From Ardenticatenaceae bacterium (GTDB lineage Bacteria > Chloroflexota > Anaerolineae > Promineifilales > Promineifilaceae), in the NCBI GenBank assembly GCA_020634415.1, contig JACKBT010000010.1, positions 62,001 through 126,000 on the forward strand: a DNA stretch of 64,000 nt. Direction: 5' to 3'. A program made the position numbers and the translations under genes. Each line of letters begins with the position of its first letter. Position 1 is the stretch's first letter. This document shows, piece by piece, positions 9,559-18,154 of the stretch. The notes under the pieces were generated by a model. It had not been told where the DNA came from and ran no database searches. It saw nothing but the letters and a program-made list of their open reading frames with translations.

Positions 9559-10653
9559 ATGAAGATTTTACATGTTTACAAAGATTACTACCCCATCTTA
9601 GGCGGCATCGAAAACCATATAAAAACCCTGGCCGAAGCCCAAACGGCCGTCAACCACCACGTCACCATCCTCGTCACCAACCCCGGCGGGCAGCTCGACT
9701 ACCAACAGATCAACGGCGTACACGTCTGGCGCGTCAGCCGCCTCGCCACCATCGCTTCCACACCACTCAGCCTATCCCTGCCCCTCAAACTGCGCCAATT
9801 ACAGCCCGACATCACCCATCTCCATTTTCCCTACCCCATCGGCGAAGTCAGCCAATGGCTTTTAGGACGCAAACGGCCGTATGTCATCACCTACCACAGC
9901 GACATCGTCAAACAACAAACCATCCTGCGCTTCTATCGGCCACTCATGCAAAAGGTATTACACAACGCCGCCCGCATCCTGCCCACCAGCCAAAATTACA
10001 TACAATCCTCAGACGCATTACGGCCGTTAGCCGCCAAATGCACCGTCGTCCCCCTCTCCGTCCAAACCAGCCTCTTCGCCAACGTCACCCCCCTCATCCC
10101 CCCCACCACCCTCCCCACCCTCCTCTTCATAGGCCGGCATCGCTACTACAAAGGCATCGGCGACCTCATCCAGGCCATGACCCACCTACAAGCCCGGCTG
10201 CTCATTGGCGGCGATGGCCCCATGCGGGCCGAATGGCAGCAGCTTGCCCAAACCTTAGGTGTCAGCAACCGCGTACAATTCGTCGGGCAAGTAAGCGACG
10301 AAGAGTTACCCCGCCTCTACGCCAGTGCCGACATCTTCATTTTGCCCGCCAATGCCCGCTCCGAAGCCTTTGGCAAAGTCTTGCTAGAAGCAATGGCCGC
10401 TGGCTTACCCTGCATCACCACCGAAGTCGGCACAGGCACCTCCTTTGTCGTGCAAAATGGCATCTCCGGCCTCGTCGTCCCCCCACGCCAGCCAGAACAA
10501 TTAGCCCAGGCCATCCAAACCCTGCTGGCCGATCCCGATTTACGGCAGCGCATGGGGCAAGCCGGCCGCAAGCGCGTTCAGCACGAATTCACAGTAGAAA
10601 AGATGGTAGCGAGGGTAACGGCCGTCTACGAATCCATAATCAACAACCAATGA
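9559..10653 (+). CDS. Glycosyltransferase family 4 (GT-B)
   Basis: About 364 residues from ATG 9559, where the typical start MKILHVYKDYYPILGGIENH begins. An in-frame ATG at 9460 would add 33 unlikely residues. The donor-site pattern of GT4 enzymes is complete: FIGRHRYYKGIGDL, IGGDGPMR, FVGQVSDEELPRLYASAD, and EAFGKVLLEAMAAGLP with the E-x7-E pair. It is a retaining, nucleotide-sugar-dependent transferase, probably adding a hexose or deoxyhexose to the lipid-linked glycan. It is divergent from the VWA/PKD gene and 116 bp ahead of the O-antigen-ligase fusion. Confidence 0.92.
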   Translation: MKILHVYKDYYPILGGIENHIKTLAEAQTAVNHHVTILVTNPGGQLDYQQINGVHVWRVSRLATIASTPLSLSLPLKLRQLQPDITHLHFPYPIGEVSQWLLGRKRPYVITYHSDIVKQQTILRFYRPLMQKVLHNAARILPTSQNYIQSSDALRPLAAKCTVVPLSVQTSLFANVTPLIPPTTLPTLLFIGRHRYYKGIGDLIQAMTHLQARLLIGGDGPMRAEWQQLAQTLGVSNRVQFVGQVSDEELPRLYASADIFILPANARSEAFGKVLLEAMAAGLPCITTEVGTGTSFVVQNGISGLVVPPRQPEQLAQAIQTLLADPDLRQRMGQAGRKRVQHEFTVEKMVARVTAVYESIINNQ

Positions 10654-10769
10654 CCCCAAAATCCCTTAACCCGTTTGCCCTATTTTCTCATTGCGATAAG
10701 ATCACCCCCTAGGCAGAGCAGACACCACGGTGTTCTGCTGTCAGAAAACCACCTGGAAGAGAGTTCTAT

Positions 10770-13700
10770 ATGACTTCAAAATTGGCTCGTTGGTGTGATG
10801 GCTTAATGGAAGCTGGTTGGCTAGCCGCCGTCATTGCCATCCCCCTATTTTTCAACATCCATTCCGATCGCGTATTTGAACCCGACAAACTGACCCTGCT
10901 GCGCTCCATCGCCGTCCTGATGAGCGCCGCCTGGCTCGTTAAATTCATAGACCTGCAAGGCTGGCAGCAATGGTCATCGCTCCATCCCCGCAACGAGGAA
11001 AGCATCTGGCGCAAACCCTTCGTCTTGCCCGTCTTTCTCCTGGTCATCACCTACCTCATCTCCAACATCTTCTCAGTAACCCCCACCGTCAGTTGGGCCG
11101 GCTCCTACCAACGTCTGCAAGGCACATACACCACCCTGTCCTACATCGTCATCTTTGGCATCATGATCCACACCATGCGCACACGCGCACAAGTGAGCCG
11201 AGTAGTAACGGCCGTCATCATCACCAGCATCCCCGTCGCCTTCTACGGCCTCCTACAGCACTTCGAGCTAGACCCCCTGCCCTGGGGCGGCAACACCGCC
11301 AAACGCATCGCCGGGCACATGGGCAACGCCATCTTCATCGCCGCCTACCTCATCATGGCCGTCCCCCTCACCATCTCCCGCATCATAGATGCCTTCACCA
11401 GCATCCTGGGCGACGAAGAACTTTCCTACGCCGACGTCATTCGCTCCTCCATCTACATCTTCGTCGTCGCCATTCAGCTCATCGCCATCTACTGGTCTGG
11501 CAGTCGTGGCCCCTGGCTCGGTCTAGCCGCCGCCGCCTTCGCCTTCATCCTCATCGTCCTCGTCACCCTCCGTAACGCCTCAGAGGAAACGGGGCGCTTC
11601 CGCCTATTAGAGGTCGGCAAAGCCCTCCTTATGGTCGTCGTTGGCGGTGTGGCCGCCTATTATCTCGTCTCGGTGATTATTACGGCCGTTATCAACAGCG
11701 GCCGTTTACAATCACTGGCTGGCCCCATGACCTCCTTCGTCTCCTTCGGTGCAGCCGTTGGCCTGCTCGTCGTCGCCGTCTTCGTCATGATCGCCGCCCG
11801 GCGCGGCTGGCGTTGGCTCTGGTTCTCCTGGCTGCTGTTAGCCGTCGTCGTCGGCGGCTGGCTGGTGGCCTTCAACTTTGCCCAACCCCTCAATGAACAA
11901 ATGGGGGATGTCCCCGTAGTCGGCGATATCGCCAGTGCCTTAGTCGAGTGGCAAGAACTGCCCACCATCGGCCGTTTAGGCCGAATCCTGGAATCCGATG
12001 GCGGCACAGGCCGGGTACGTGTGCTCATCTGGGCCGGCACACTGGAACTCATCGGCATCCACGAACCCATCCAATTTCCTGATGGCGAAGTAGACCGCTT
12101 TAACTTTTTACGGCCGTTATTCGGTTACGGCCCCGAATCCATGTACGTCGCCTACAACAGCTTCTACCAACCCCAACTCGCCACCATCGAAGCCCGCAAC
12201 GCCTCCCCCGACCGCTCCCATAACGAAACCTTTGATGCCCTCGTCATCACCGGGGCCGTCGGCTTCATCGTCTGGCAAGCCCTCTACCTGAGCGTGTTCT
12301 ATTACGGCTTCCGCTGGCTGGGCGTTGTCCGCTCTAAACGAGATCGCAACATCCTGGTAGCCCTCTGGATTTTGGGCGCAGTAGCCGCCACCATCGGTCT
12401 CACCTCTGTGTTAGGCATGGAATTTCTCGGCGTTGCCATACCCTTCGGCAGCATCTTGGGCCTCATCCTTTACCTCATCTACTACGCCCTCTTCGCCCAG
12501 ACCAACACCGACGAAAACCGCGATCCATTCGAGATAGATCGCCTACTGATGATTGGCCTGGTAACGGCCGTTCTCGCCCACTACGTCGAAATCCACTTCG
12601 GCATCGCCATTGCCGCCACCCGCACCCACTTCTTCGTCTACATCGGCCTCATGTTCCTCGTCGGCTACCTCCTGCCTCACCTCAAAACCCAAGAAGAAGA
12701 AGCCACCTCACTGCGCCAAAAACGCGAAATAGCCGTCATCGGCGAACTCGGTGCCTGGCAAGTGATATTGGCCCACGCCTTCATGCTGGCCCTCATCATC
12801 GGCATCTTAGGCTTTGAATACGTCACCTACAGCTTACCACCCGGCAAACAAATCACCACCGCCGCCGACCTGACCGCCGGCGAAATCTTCTACCAATCCT
12901 TCTTCATCAACCCCCGCCAGGATTTTGCCGAACGGCCGTTTCTCTTTGTCATGATCATCCTCACCTGGGGACTAGGCATCTTCATCTCCCTCAGCGAAAT
13001 GGTCAAAAACAACGAGATACAGTTCTCCCTCATCTCCGCCAAACTGGCCGCAGATCGCCGCCAACTTGTCAGCGGCATCTTGGCCACCTTCGCCGTCGTC
13101 GCCGTCGGCTTGCGCTTTCTCCTGCCCCTTCCCGCCGAACCCGGCTCAAACTGGTTATTGGGCCGCAGTCTGCTGCTGGCCTGGGCCGCTCTGTGCCTCA
13201 TCGCCGCCGTACTCCTATTCCAACAGCGGGAATCGGGGCGGACTTTTGCGGGGATAACGGCCGTTATCGGCCTCACGTTCGCCCTACCCGTCCTCGTCGC
13301 TGGCAATATCTGGTTCAGTCTCATCCTCGCCGCCGTCTGCGGCACCCTCCTCTACTTACTCTGGGAAAAATCATGGGGAGACTCCTTAGGAGCCATTCTG
13401 GCCTTCGCCGTCGCCTCCCTCTCCATTGGTCTATTCATGGGCTACATGCAAGCCACCGCCCTGCGCAGTTCCATTCTATTCAGCCCCCCCAACCTCGAAG
13501 CCGGCCCCGCCCTCGAAGTAGCACGAGCCAACGAATCGGCGGGCTTCCTCACCCTCTTTTACCTCTTCGTCATCAGCATCATCTTCATCACCGCCTTCAC
13601 CCTCGTGCGCACCGCCGGGCGCAGCACCCGCCGTGAAGCATTCGGCACAACCCCCGCCTTAATCGGGCTTGTCGTCCTGTTAGGCCTCAGCTTCTTCGCC

Positions 13701-15215
13701 ATCAGCCGCACCAACATGCGCATCATCCAGGCCGACATCATCTACAAACGCGCCAAACCCTTCGACCAGGCTGGTTCCCGCGCCAATCAACCCCCAGAAA
13801 CCCGCCTGAGCAATTGGAACACCGCCATCGCCATCTACGAAGACGCACTGGAAAAAGCCCCATTAGAAGACTTCTACTACCTCTTCATCGGCCGGGCTTA
13901 CCTCGAATTGGCCTCCATCACCCCCGACCCCACCGTACAGGTACAAACCTTACAAAAGGCTGACACCGCTCTCAAACGCGCCCAAGACATCAACCCCCTC
14001 AACACCGATCACACCGCCAACTTAGCCCGTCTCAACACACGCTGGATTCAGCTTGTACCCAGCGAAAGAGACCTGCGCTATGACAATGCCCTCACCTACT
14101 ACGACGAGGCCCTGGGACTCAGCCCCCAAAACTCCGTTATTCGCAATGAAAAAGCCGGTCTCGTTCTGCAAGTTGGGCAAGCTTGCCCTCAGGCCATAGA
14201 TATTTTGCAGGAATCCCTGGACGTTGACCCCTACTACGAAGCCACCTATGTCCAGCTTGCCAGCACCCTAACCAACTGTGCCAGCGAAGTAACCGAATCC
14301 GAGCAGCAAAACTATCTCAACCTATCCGCAGATTCGCTGCAAGAAGCGGTGACCATTGACGACCGCAATCCCCGCGTCTGGTTCCGGTTGGGGCAAACCC
14401 GCTTCTCATTACAACAGTATGAATTAGCCATTGAAGCCTATGAAGAAGCCAAAGCCCGCAACTCTGGCCGTAACCGCATAGACCCCTGGCAGATTGATTA
14501 CTCCATTGCCCTGTCCTATCAAGGCTTGGATGACCGAGACATGGCAATTGAATTTGCCCAACAAGCCCTTACCAATGCCCCCGCAGGCCAGGCCGGACAG
14601 ATTCAATTCCTCATTGATCAGCTTTCGGGCAACTTGCAGGAAGGGGATGAGTCGCAGTTGTTTACAGATGAACGGCCGTTAGCCGCCATCCCTCCCCTCG
14701 AACGCAACAACTTCTACACCGAATACCCCCCCTTCGTCATCGAAACAGGCCAGCGGTATGATGCCATCATCACCACCAACAAAGGCGAAATGCGCTTCCG
14801 CCTCTTCACCGGGCAAACCCCCCTCACCGTCAACAACTTCGCCTACCTCGCCAGCCAGGGCTTCTACGATGGCACCATCTTCCATCGCGTCATCGCCGAC
14901 TTCATGGCCCAGGCAGGCGATCCCAGCGGCACAGGCACAGGCGGTCCCGGCTACCAATTCCAAGACGAAATCTCCGAGCGCACCTTCGATTCACGCGGCT
15001 TCCTGGCCATGGCCAACGCTGGCCCCAACACCAACGGCAGCCAATTCTTCATTACCTTTGTGCCCACACCCCATCTCAACGGCCAACACACCATTTTTGG
15101 CCGTCTCATCGAGGGCGATGATGTTCTCAGCTCCCTCCAACTGCGCGATCCCAGCGATCCCAGTGCCCCCGCCGACGTAATCGAGCGCATAGACATCATC
15201 AAAGTCGAAGAGTAA
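10770..15215 (+). CDS. O-antigen ligase-like membrane protein fused to TPR and a cyclophilin PPIase domain
   Basis: 1481 residues in one uninterrupted frame. Residues 1 to about 960 are hydrophobic with many membrane segments and a large loop around 380-480 ([16 protein letters not shown]), as in O-antigen ligase/Wzy proteins. About 990-1290 is soluble with TPR-like helical repeats ([29 protein letters not shown]). About 1329-1481 is a cyclophilin: [22 protein letters not shown] and [10 protein letters not shown] keep the Arg, Phe, Met, Gln and His active-site positions, while the Trp position is His. A PPIase tail on a Wzy-type protein is unusual. The preceding GGAAGAGAG is a fair ribosome site. 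Confidence 0.85.
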   Translation: MTSKLARWCDGLMEAGWLAAVIAIPLFFNIHSDRVFEPDKLTLLRSIAVLMSAAWLVKFIDLQGWQQWSSLHPRNEESIWRKPFVLPVFLLVITYLISNIFSVTPTVSWAGSYQRLQGTYTTLSYIVIFGIMIHTMRTRAQVSRVVTAVIITSIPVAFYGLLQHFELDPLPWGGNTAKRIAGHMGNAIFIAAYLIMAVPLTISRIIDAFTSILGDEELSYADVIRSSIYIFVVAIQLIAIYWSGSRGPWLGLAAAAFAFILIVLVTLRNASEETGRFRLLEVGKALLMVVVGGVAAYYLVSVIITAVINSGRLQSLAGPMTSFVSFGAAVGLLVVAVFVMIAARRGWRWLWFSWLLLAVVVGGWLVAFNFAQPLNEQMGDVPVVGDIASALVEWQELPTIGRLGRILESDGGTGRVRVLIWAGTLELIGIHEPIQFPDGEVDRFNFLRPLFGYGPESMYVAYNSFYQPQLATIEARNASPDRSHNETFDALVITGAVGFIVWQALYLSVFYYGFRWLGVVRSKRDRNILVALWILGAVAATIGLTSVLGMEFLGVAIPFGSILGLILYLIYYALFAQTNTDENRDPFEIDRLLMIGLVTAVLAHYVEIHFGIAIAATRTHFFVYIGLMFLVGYLLPHLKTQEEEATSLRQKREIAVIGELGAWQVILAHAFMLALIIGILGFEYVTYSLPPGKQITTAADLTAGEIFYQSFFINPRQDFAERPFLFVMIILTWGLGIFISLSEMVKNNEIQFSLISAKLAADRRQLVSGILATFAVVAVGLRFLLPLPAEPGSNWLLGRSLLLAWAALCLIAAVLLFQQRESGRTFAGITAVIGLTFALPVLVAGNIWFSLILAAVCGTLLYLLWEKSWGDSLGAILAFAVASLSIGLFMGYMQATALRSSILFSPPNLEAGPALEVARANESAGFLTLFYLFVISIIFITAFTLVRTAGRSTRREAFGTTPALIGLVVLLGLSFFAISRTNMRIIQADIIYKRAKPFDQAGSRANQPPETRLSNWNTAIAIYEDALEKAPLEDFYYLFIGRAYLELASITPDPTVQVQTLQKADTALKRAQDINPLNTDHTANLARLNTRWIQLVPSERDLRYDNALTYYDEALGLSPQNSVIRNEKAGLVLQVGQACPQAIDILQESLDVDPYYEATYVQLASTLTNCASEVTESEQQNYLNLSADSLQEAVTIDDRNPRVWFRLGQTRFSLQQYELAIEAYEEAKARNSGRNRIDPWQIDYSIALSYQGLDDRDMAIEFAQQALTNAPAGQAGQIQFLIDQLSGNLQEGDESQLFTDERPLAAIPPLERNNFYTEYPPFVIETGQRYDAIITTNKGEMRFRLFTGQTPLTVNNFAYLASQGFYDGTIFHRVIADFMAQAGDPSGTGTGGPGYQFQDEISERTFDSRGFLAMANAGPNTNGSQFFITFVPTPHLNGQHTIFGRLIEGDDVLSSLQLRDPSDPSAPADVIERIDIIKVEE

Positions 15216-15221
15216 AGCACA

Positions 15222-15258
15222 CAGCACGTGGGGTGAACAAGTCTCACCCCACATGCTG
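15222..15258. repeat. Intergenic hairpin covering one possible start of the next gene
   Basis: The arms CAGCACGTGGGGTGA (15222-15236) and TCACCCCACATGCTG (15244-15258) pair over 15 bp with one mismatch and a 7-nt loop. It begins 7 bp after the stop of the fusion gene. No T-run follows on the plus strand. The ATG at 15253 lies inside the right arm, so either translation is hampered by the stem or the real start of the next gene is 15271. Confidence 0.6.
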
Positions 15259-16278
15259 CGCTCAACGCCAATGCGCACATTCCCCATCATCTTCCTCCTG
15301 GCCCTCACCATCACCGGTTTCAGCACCCCCTGGGTACGCCGCGCGGCCATCGCCCTGGGTTTTGTAGATGAACCCGCCCGCCGCAAACTCCACAGCACCC
15401 CCATGCCCCTCATGGGCGGGGTGGCTATTGTGGCTGGGTTTGCCATTGCCCTGCTTTTCTTTTATGGCTCACTGCCCCGCACCGTAACGGCCGTTCTCCT
15501 CGCCAGCATCACCATCGCCCTCATCGGCCTTTTAGACGACCGCTACGACCTCCCCGCCTGGCTCAAATTCACCGCCGAATTCGGCGTCGTCGGCCTCCTC
15601 CTCGCCTTCGACATCGGTGTCAAACTACCCCTGCCCGCCATCGTCAACTACCTCATCACCTTCATCTGGATCGTCGGCATCACCAACGCCATCAACTTCC
15701 TGGACAACATGGACGGCCTCAGTGCCGGCCTCAGCGCCGTTTCCGCCGCCTTCATCCTCCTGCTCGGCTCCACAGGTGGACAATTTCTCGTTTCTACGCT
15801 CGCCGCCGCCATCTTAGGCTCCTGCCTGGGCTTCCTGCGCTACAACTTCAAACCCGCCAAAATCTTCATGGGCGATGTCGGTGCGCTTTTTCTAGGTTTT
15901 CTACTGGCCGTCATCGGCCTGCAACTCCGTTTCCCCGAAAACCGCAGCATCATCACCTGGATGGTTCCCGTCTTCATCATGGGCGTGCCCATCTTCGACA
16001 TGAGCCTCGTCGTCTTCTCCCGCCTCCGACGCGGCCTCAACCCCATGACCACACCCGGCAAAGACCACATCAGCCATCGCCTGGTAGATTTAGGCTTTAG
16101 CCAGCGCGAAGCCGTTCTCATCCTCTATCTGCTGGCAGGCATGTTGGGCATGATGGGTCTCTTCATCTCCGAAGCCAATGCCATCGAAGCCTATACCCTG
16201 GGCACACTTGTTTTTCTCTTCGCCATCTATGCCATCTGGTGGCTCGAAAAACAACGTGAAGGCCGCGCTAAAACGTAA
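15253..16278 (+). CDS. WecA/MraY-type undecaprenyl-phosphate phosphosugar transferase
   Basis: 341 residues if started at ATG 15253, 335 if at ATG 15271; neither has a clear ribosome site. About ten membrane helices are predicted. Family signatures are present: LLDDRYDLP (DD motif), INFLDNMDGLSAG (catalytic NxxNxxDGLDGL-like region), FMGDVGALFLGFL, and GKDHISHRL near the C-terminus (the WecA-type histidine motif rather than MraY's). The enzyme would move a HexNAc-1-phosphate from UDP-sugar to undecaprenyl phosphate and so start lipid-linked glycan synthesis. It completes the set of flippase, GT4 and ligase in this region. Its stop codon is within a CGTAAAA hairpin. Confidence 0.9.
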   Translation: MLRSTPMRTFPIIFLLALTITGFSTPWVRRAAIALGFVDEPARRKLHSTPMPLMGGVAIVAGFAIALLFFYGSLPRTVTAVLLASITIALIGLLDDRYDLPAWLKFTAEFGVVGLLLAFDIGVKLPLPAIVNYLITFIWIVGITNAINFLDNMDGLSAGLSAVSAAFILLLGSTGGQFLVSTLAAAILGSCLGFLRYNFKPAKIFMGDVGALFLGFLLAVIGLQLRFPENRSIITWMVPVFIMGVPIFDMSLVVFSRLRRGLNPMTTPGKDHISHRLVDLGFSQREAVLILYLLAGMLGMMGLFISEANAIEAYTLGTLVFLFAIYAIWWLEKQREGRAKT

Positions 16279-16295
16279 AACAAACTTTACGTTTT
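16270..16295. repeat. Short-repeat hairpin A (CGTAAAA type)
   Basis: AAAACGTAAA (16270-16279) pairs perfectly with TTTACGTTTT (16286-16295). Another half-unit (CCGTTTTACG) follows directly. It overlaps the stop of the phosphosugar transferase gene and uses the same CGTAAAA unit as the hairpin at 34981-35037. It ends 47 nt before the start of the PhaR-like gene. Confidence 0.65.
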
Positions 16296-16313
16296 CCGTT
16301 TTACGTCTATAAT
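16286..16313 (+). promoter_or_regulatory. Possible sigma-70 promoter for the PhaR-like gene
   Basis: TTTACG (16286-16291), 16 bp, then TATAAT (16308-16313) gives a consensus -10 with a 4/6 -35. The predicted transcript would start near 16320, about 23 nt before ATG 16343, which has AGAGGAAAGG as ribosome site. The -35 lies in the right arm of hairpin A. Confidence 0.4.
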
Positions 16314-16342
16314 CATGACGCAACGCATCAGAGGAAAGGCAC

Positions 16343-16894
16343 ATGGTCATTATCAAACGCTACCCCAACCGCAAACTCTACGATTCCGAAGCCAAAAAAT
16401 ATATTACCCTGGAAGGCATTGCCGAATTGATTCGTACCGGTCAAGAAGTTCAAATTGTTGACCACAGTACAGGAGAGGATTTAACGGCCGTTACCCTTAC
16501 CCAAATCATCTTCGAACAAGAAAAAAAGACCGGCGGCTTCCTGCCCCGCTCCGTCCTCACCGGCCTCGTCCAGGCTGGTGGCGACACCCTCGGCAACCTG
16601 CGCCGCACCCTGGCCTCCCCTCTTGACCTGCTGCGTCATGTAGACGACGAAATCGAAAAACGCATCCAGGCCCTCATCAAACGAGGCGACCTGCCCGAAC
16701 AAGAAGGTCACACCCTGCTCAGCAAACTAATCAACAGCCGCACTACCACACCCAGCACCGCCGAAATCGAAGATGTCCTCAACAAACGAGGCGTTCCCAC
16801 CCAAAAAGATATTCAAAAACTTTCCGCCCAGCTAGATTCCCTCACAGCTGCGCTAGAAAATCTCAAAATTCCCACAGAATCGGAGTCCGAATAG
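16343..16894 (+). CDS. PhaR-type polyhydroxyalkanoate synthesis regulator, DNA-binding N-domain
   Basis: 183 residues. The first 65 match the PHB/PHA accumulation regulator DNA-binding domain: IIKRYPNRKLYDSEAKKYIT, LEGIAELIRTGQ, VDHSTGEDLTAVTLTQII and FEQEKK. The rest is helical and charged, like the C-terminal phasin-like part of related proteins (residues 95-183 with a probable coiled coil). In PHA producers PhaR represses phasin genes and senses polymer. No phaA, phaB or phaC gene is in the window, so a PHA role is only inferred. The start has a good AGAGGAAAGG ribosome site. The DUF1997 gene follows after 5 bp. Confidence 0.85.
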   Translation: MVIIKRYPNRKLYDSEAKKYITLEGIAELIRTGQEVQIVDHSTGEDLTAVTLTQIIFEQEKKTGGFLPRSVLTGLVQAGGDTLGNLRRTLASPLDLLRHVDDEIEKRIQALIKRGDLPEQEGHTLLSKLINSRTTTPSTAEIEDVLNKRGVPTQKDIQKLSAQLDSLTAALENLKIPTESESE

Positions 16895-16899
16895 TCTTT

Positions 16900-17439
16900 A
16901 TGCTCACAATCGCCGGGTCTGCATCCCTATCCTTCCTCTTCCCCGCCGACCGAGTTACAACCTACAACTATTACCGAGATATGAATCGGTTGGTCAGTCA
17001 TCTTAAACACATAGAAATTGCCGACACATTTCCAGATTACCAATACCGTCTCTACTTTCACTCCGTCGAATTAGCCACATACCACTTCCACGTCTACTGC
17101 GACGTGCGCCTCGACTGCCCGCCAGGGTATCACGTCATCCGCATCGTCTCCCTGGAAAACCTGCCCCCCATCGAGTCAACCTCCACCCTCAACAGCACCA
17201 CCGCTCGCGGCTTCTACAGCAGCGAAGCCTTCTTCCACGACCTCGGCAACCAGACCCGCATCGAATACAAACTACGCCTGCAAACCGATCTGCCGCGCCC
17301 CCTGGGCATGAGACTCATGCCCCGCCGCGCCGTCAACGGCATCGCCAAAACCATTACCAACCACCGCATTCAGGAAATCGCCGAACACTTCATCAACAGC
17401 TCCATCGCCGGGTTCAACAATTATCGCGTGACAGTCTAA
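16900..17439 (+). CDS. DUF1997 family protein
   Basis: 179 residues without signal or membrane segments. The pattern (early FPADRVTTYNYYRDMNRLVSHL, then alternating strands and PRPLGMRLMPRRAVNGIAK near residue 130) fits the DUF1997 family, best known from cyanobacteria and plants and possibly SRPBCC-like in fold. The function is not established. It starts 5 bp after the PhaR-like gene and probably shares its transcript. It converges with uridine kinase, with only 10 bp between the two stop codons and no visible terminator. Confidence 0.7.
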   Translation: MLTIAGSASLSFLFPADRVTTYNYYRDMNRLVSHLKHIEIADTFPDYQYRLYFHSVELATYHFHVYCDVRLDCPPGYHVIRIVSLENLPPIESTSTLNSTTARGFYSSEAFFHDLGNQTRIEYKLRLQTDLPRPLGMRLMPRRAVNGIAKTITNHRIQEIAEHFINSSIAGFNNYRVTV

Positions 17440-17449
17440 GACACCCCCC

Positions 17450-18085
17450 TCACTCCCCTCTCTCCACAGCCTCCAGCCGCAGCAAATCATGCAGCCGCGA
17501 GACCACCATCGCCATCGCCACCTGATTATGCCCCCCATCCGGGATAATCACATCCGCATACCGCTTACTCGGCTCCACAAACTTCAAGTGCATCGGCCGC
17601 ACCGTCTCCATATACTGCTGCACCACCGACTCCAAAGAACGGCCGCGTTCCTCCATATCCCGCCATAACCGTCGAATAAAACGCACATCCGCATCCGTAT
17701 CCACATAAATCTTAATATCCATCAACTCACGCAGCTTCCGTCGCGTAAAAATCAAAATCCCATCCACCAAAATAATCGGACTCGGCTCCACCAGCACCGT
17801 GTCCTTCGTGCGGCGATGGCGTGTAAAATCATACACAGGCACAGCCACCGGCCGCCCCTCCTGCAACTGTTTAATGTGCTTTACCAGCAGCTTCGTCTCC
17901 AGCGAATTGGGATGATCATAATTCAACCGCGTCCGCTCCTCATAAGACAGATGCTTCATATCTTTGTAATAAGCATCATGCGGCAAATAGGCAATCTGCG
18001 CCGCCCCCACCGCCTCCAAAACCGCCCGCGCCACCGTCGTCTTACCCGAAGCCGTACCACCAGCCACACCAAACACAATACTCAT
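17450..18085 (-). CDS. udk: Uridine kinase
   Basis: 211 residues, the normal family length. P-loop GVAGGTASGKTT is at residues 6-17. PHDAYYKDMKHL matches the substrate-binding DSFYK-type segment, and NYDHPNSLE, PVYDFTRHRR and ILVDGILIF follow in family order, with a lid region RLWRDMEERGR. It phosphorylates uridine or cytidine to UMP or CMP in pyrimidine salvage. It is divergent from the LuxR-type regulator, with 69 bp between the start codons. Confidence 0.92.
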   Translation of the reverse strand: MSIVFGVAGGTASGKTTVARAVLEAVGAAQIAYLPHDAYYKDMKHLSYEERTRLNYDHPNSLETKLLVKHIKQLQEGRPVAVPVYDFTRHRRTKDTVLVEPSPIILVDGILIFTRRKLRELMDIKIYVDTDADVRFIRRLWRDMEERGRSLESVVQQYMETVRPMHLKFVEPSKRYADVIIPDGGHNQVAMAMVVSRLHDLLRLEAVERGE

Positions 18086-18118
18086 AAAATACCTCTCCTT
18101 CTTCCGTATGATGATTAT

Positions 18119-18148
18119 CTGAACTATAACCCAAACAACAGGTATAAT
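18119..18148 (+). promoter_or_regulatory. Promoter giving a likely leaderless mRNA for the LuxR regulator
   Basis: CTGAAC (18119-18124), 18 bp, and a perfect TATAAT (18143-18148). The GTG start at 18155 begins 7 nt after the last T of the -10, exactly where transcription would be expected to start. No ribosome site lies between. Confidence 0.5.
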
Positions 18149-18154
18149 AAATTC

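Noticed and set aside
9855..10712. 285-residue plus-strand frame inside the GT4 gene
   Set aside because: Pro/His/Arg-rich out-of-frame shadow of a GC-rich gene; the GT4 frame has all family motifs.
10700..10745. Terminator between the GT4 and ligase-fusion genes
   Set aside because: The imperfect stem around GCAGACACC/GGTGTTCTGC has a bulge, almost no loop and no T-run.
17816..18154. 113-residue N-terminal extension of the LuxR regulator
   Set aside because: It is antisense to udk and its promoter region, has low-complexity His/Arg/Leu content, and family homology begins at GTG 18155.
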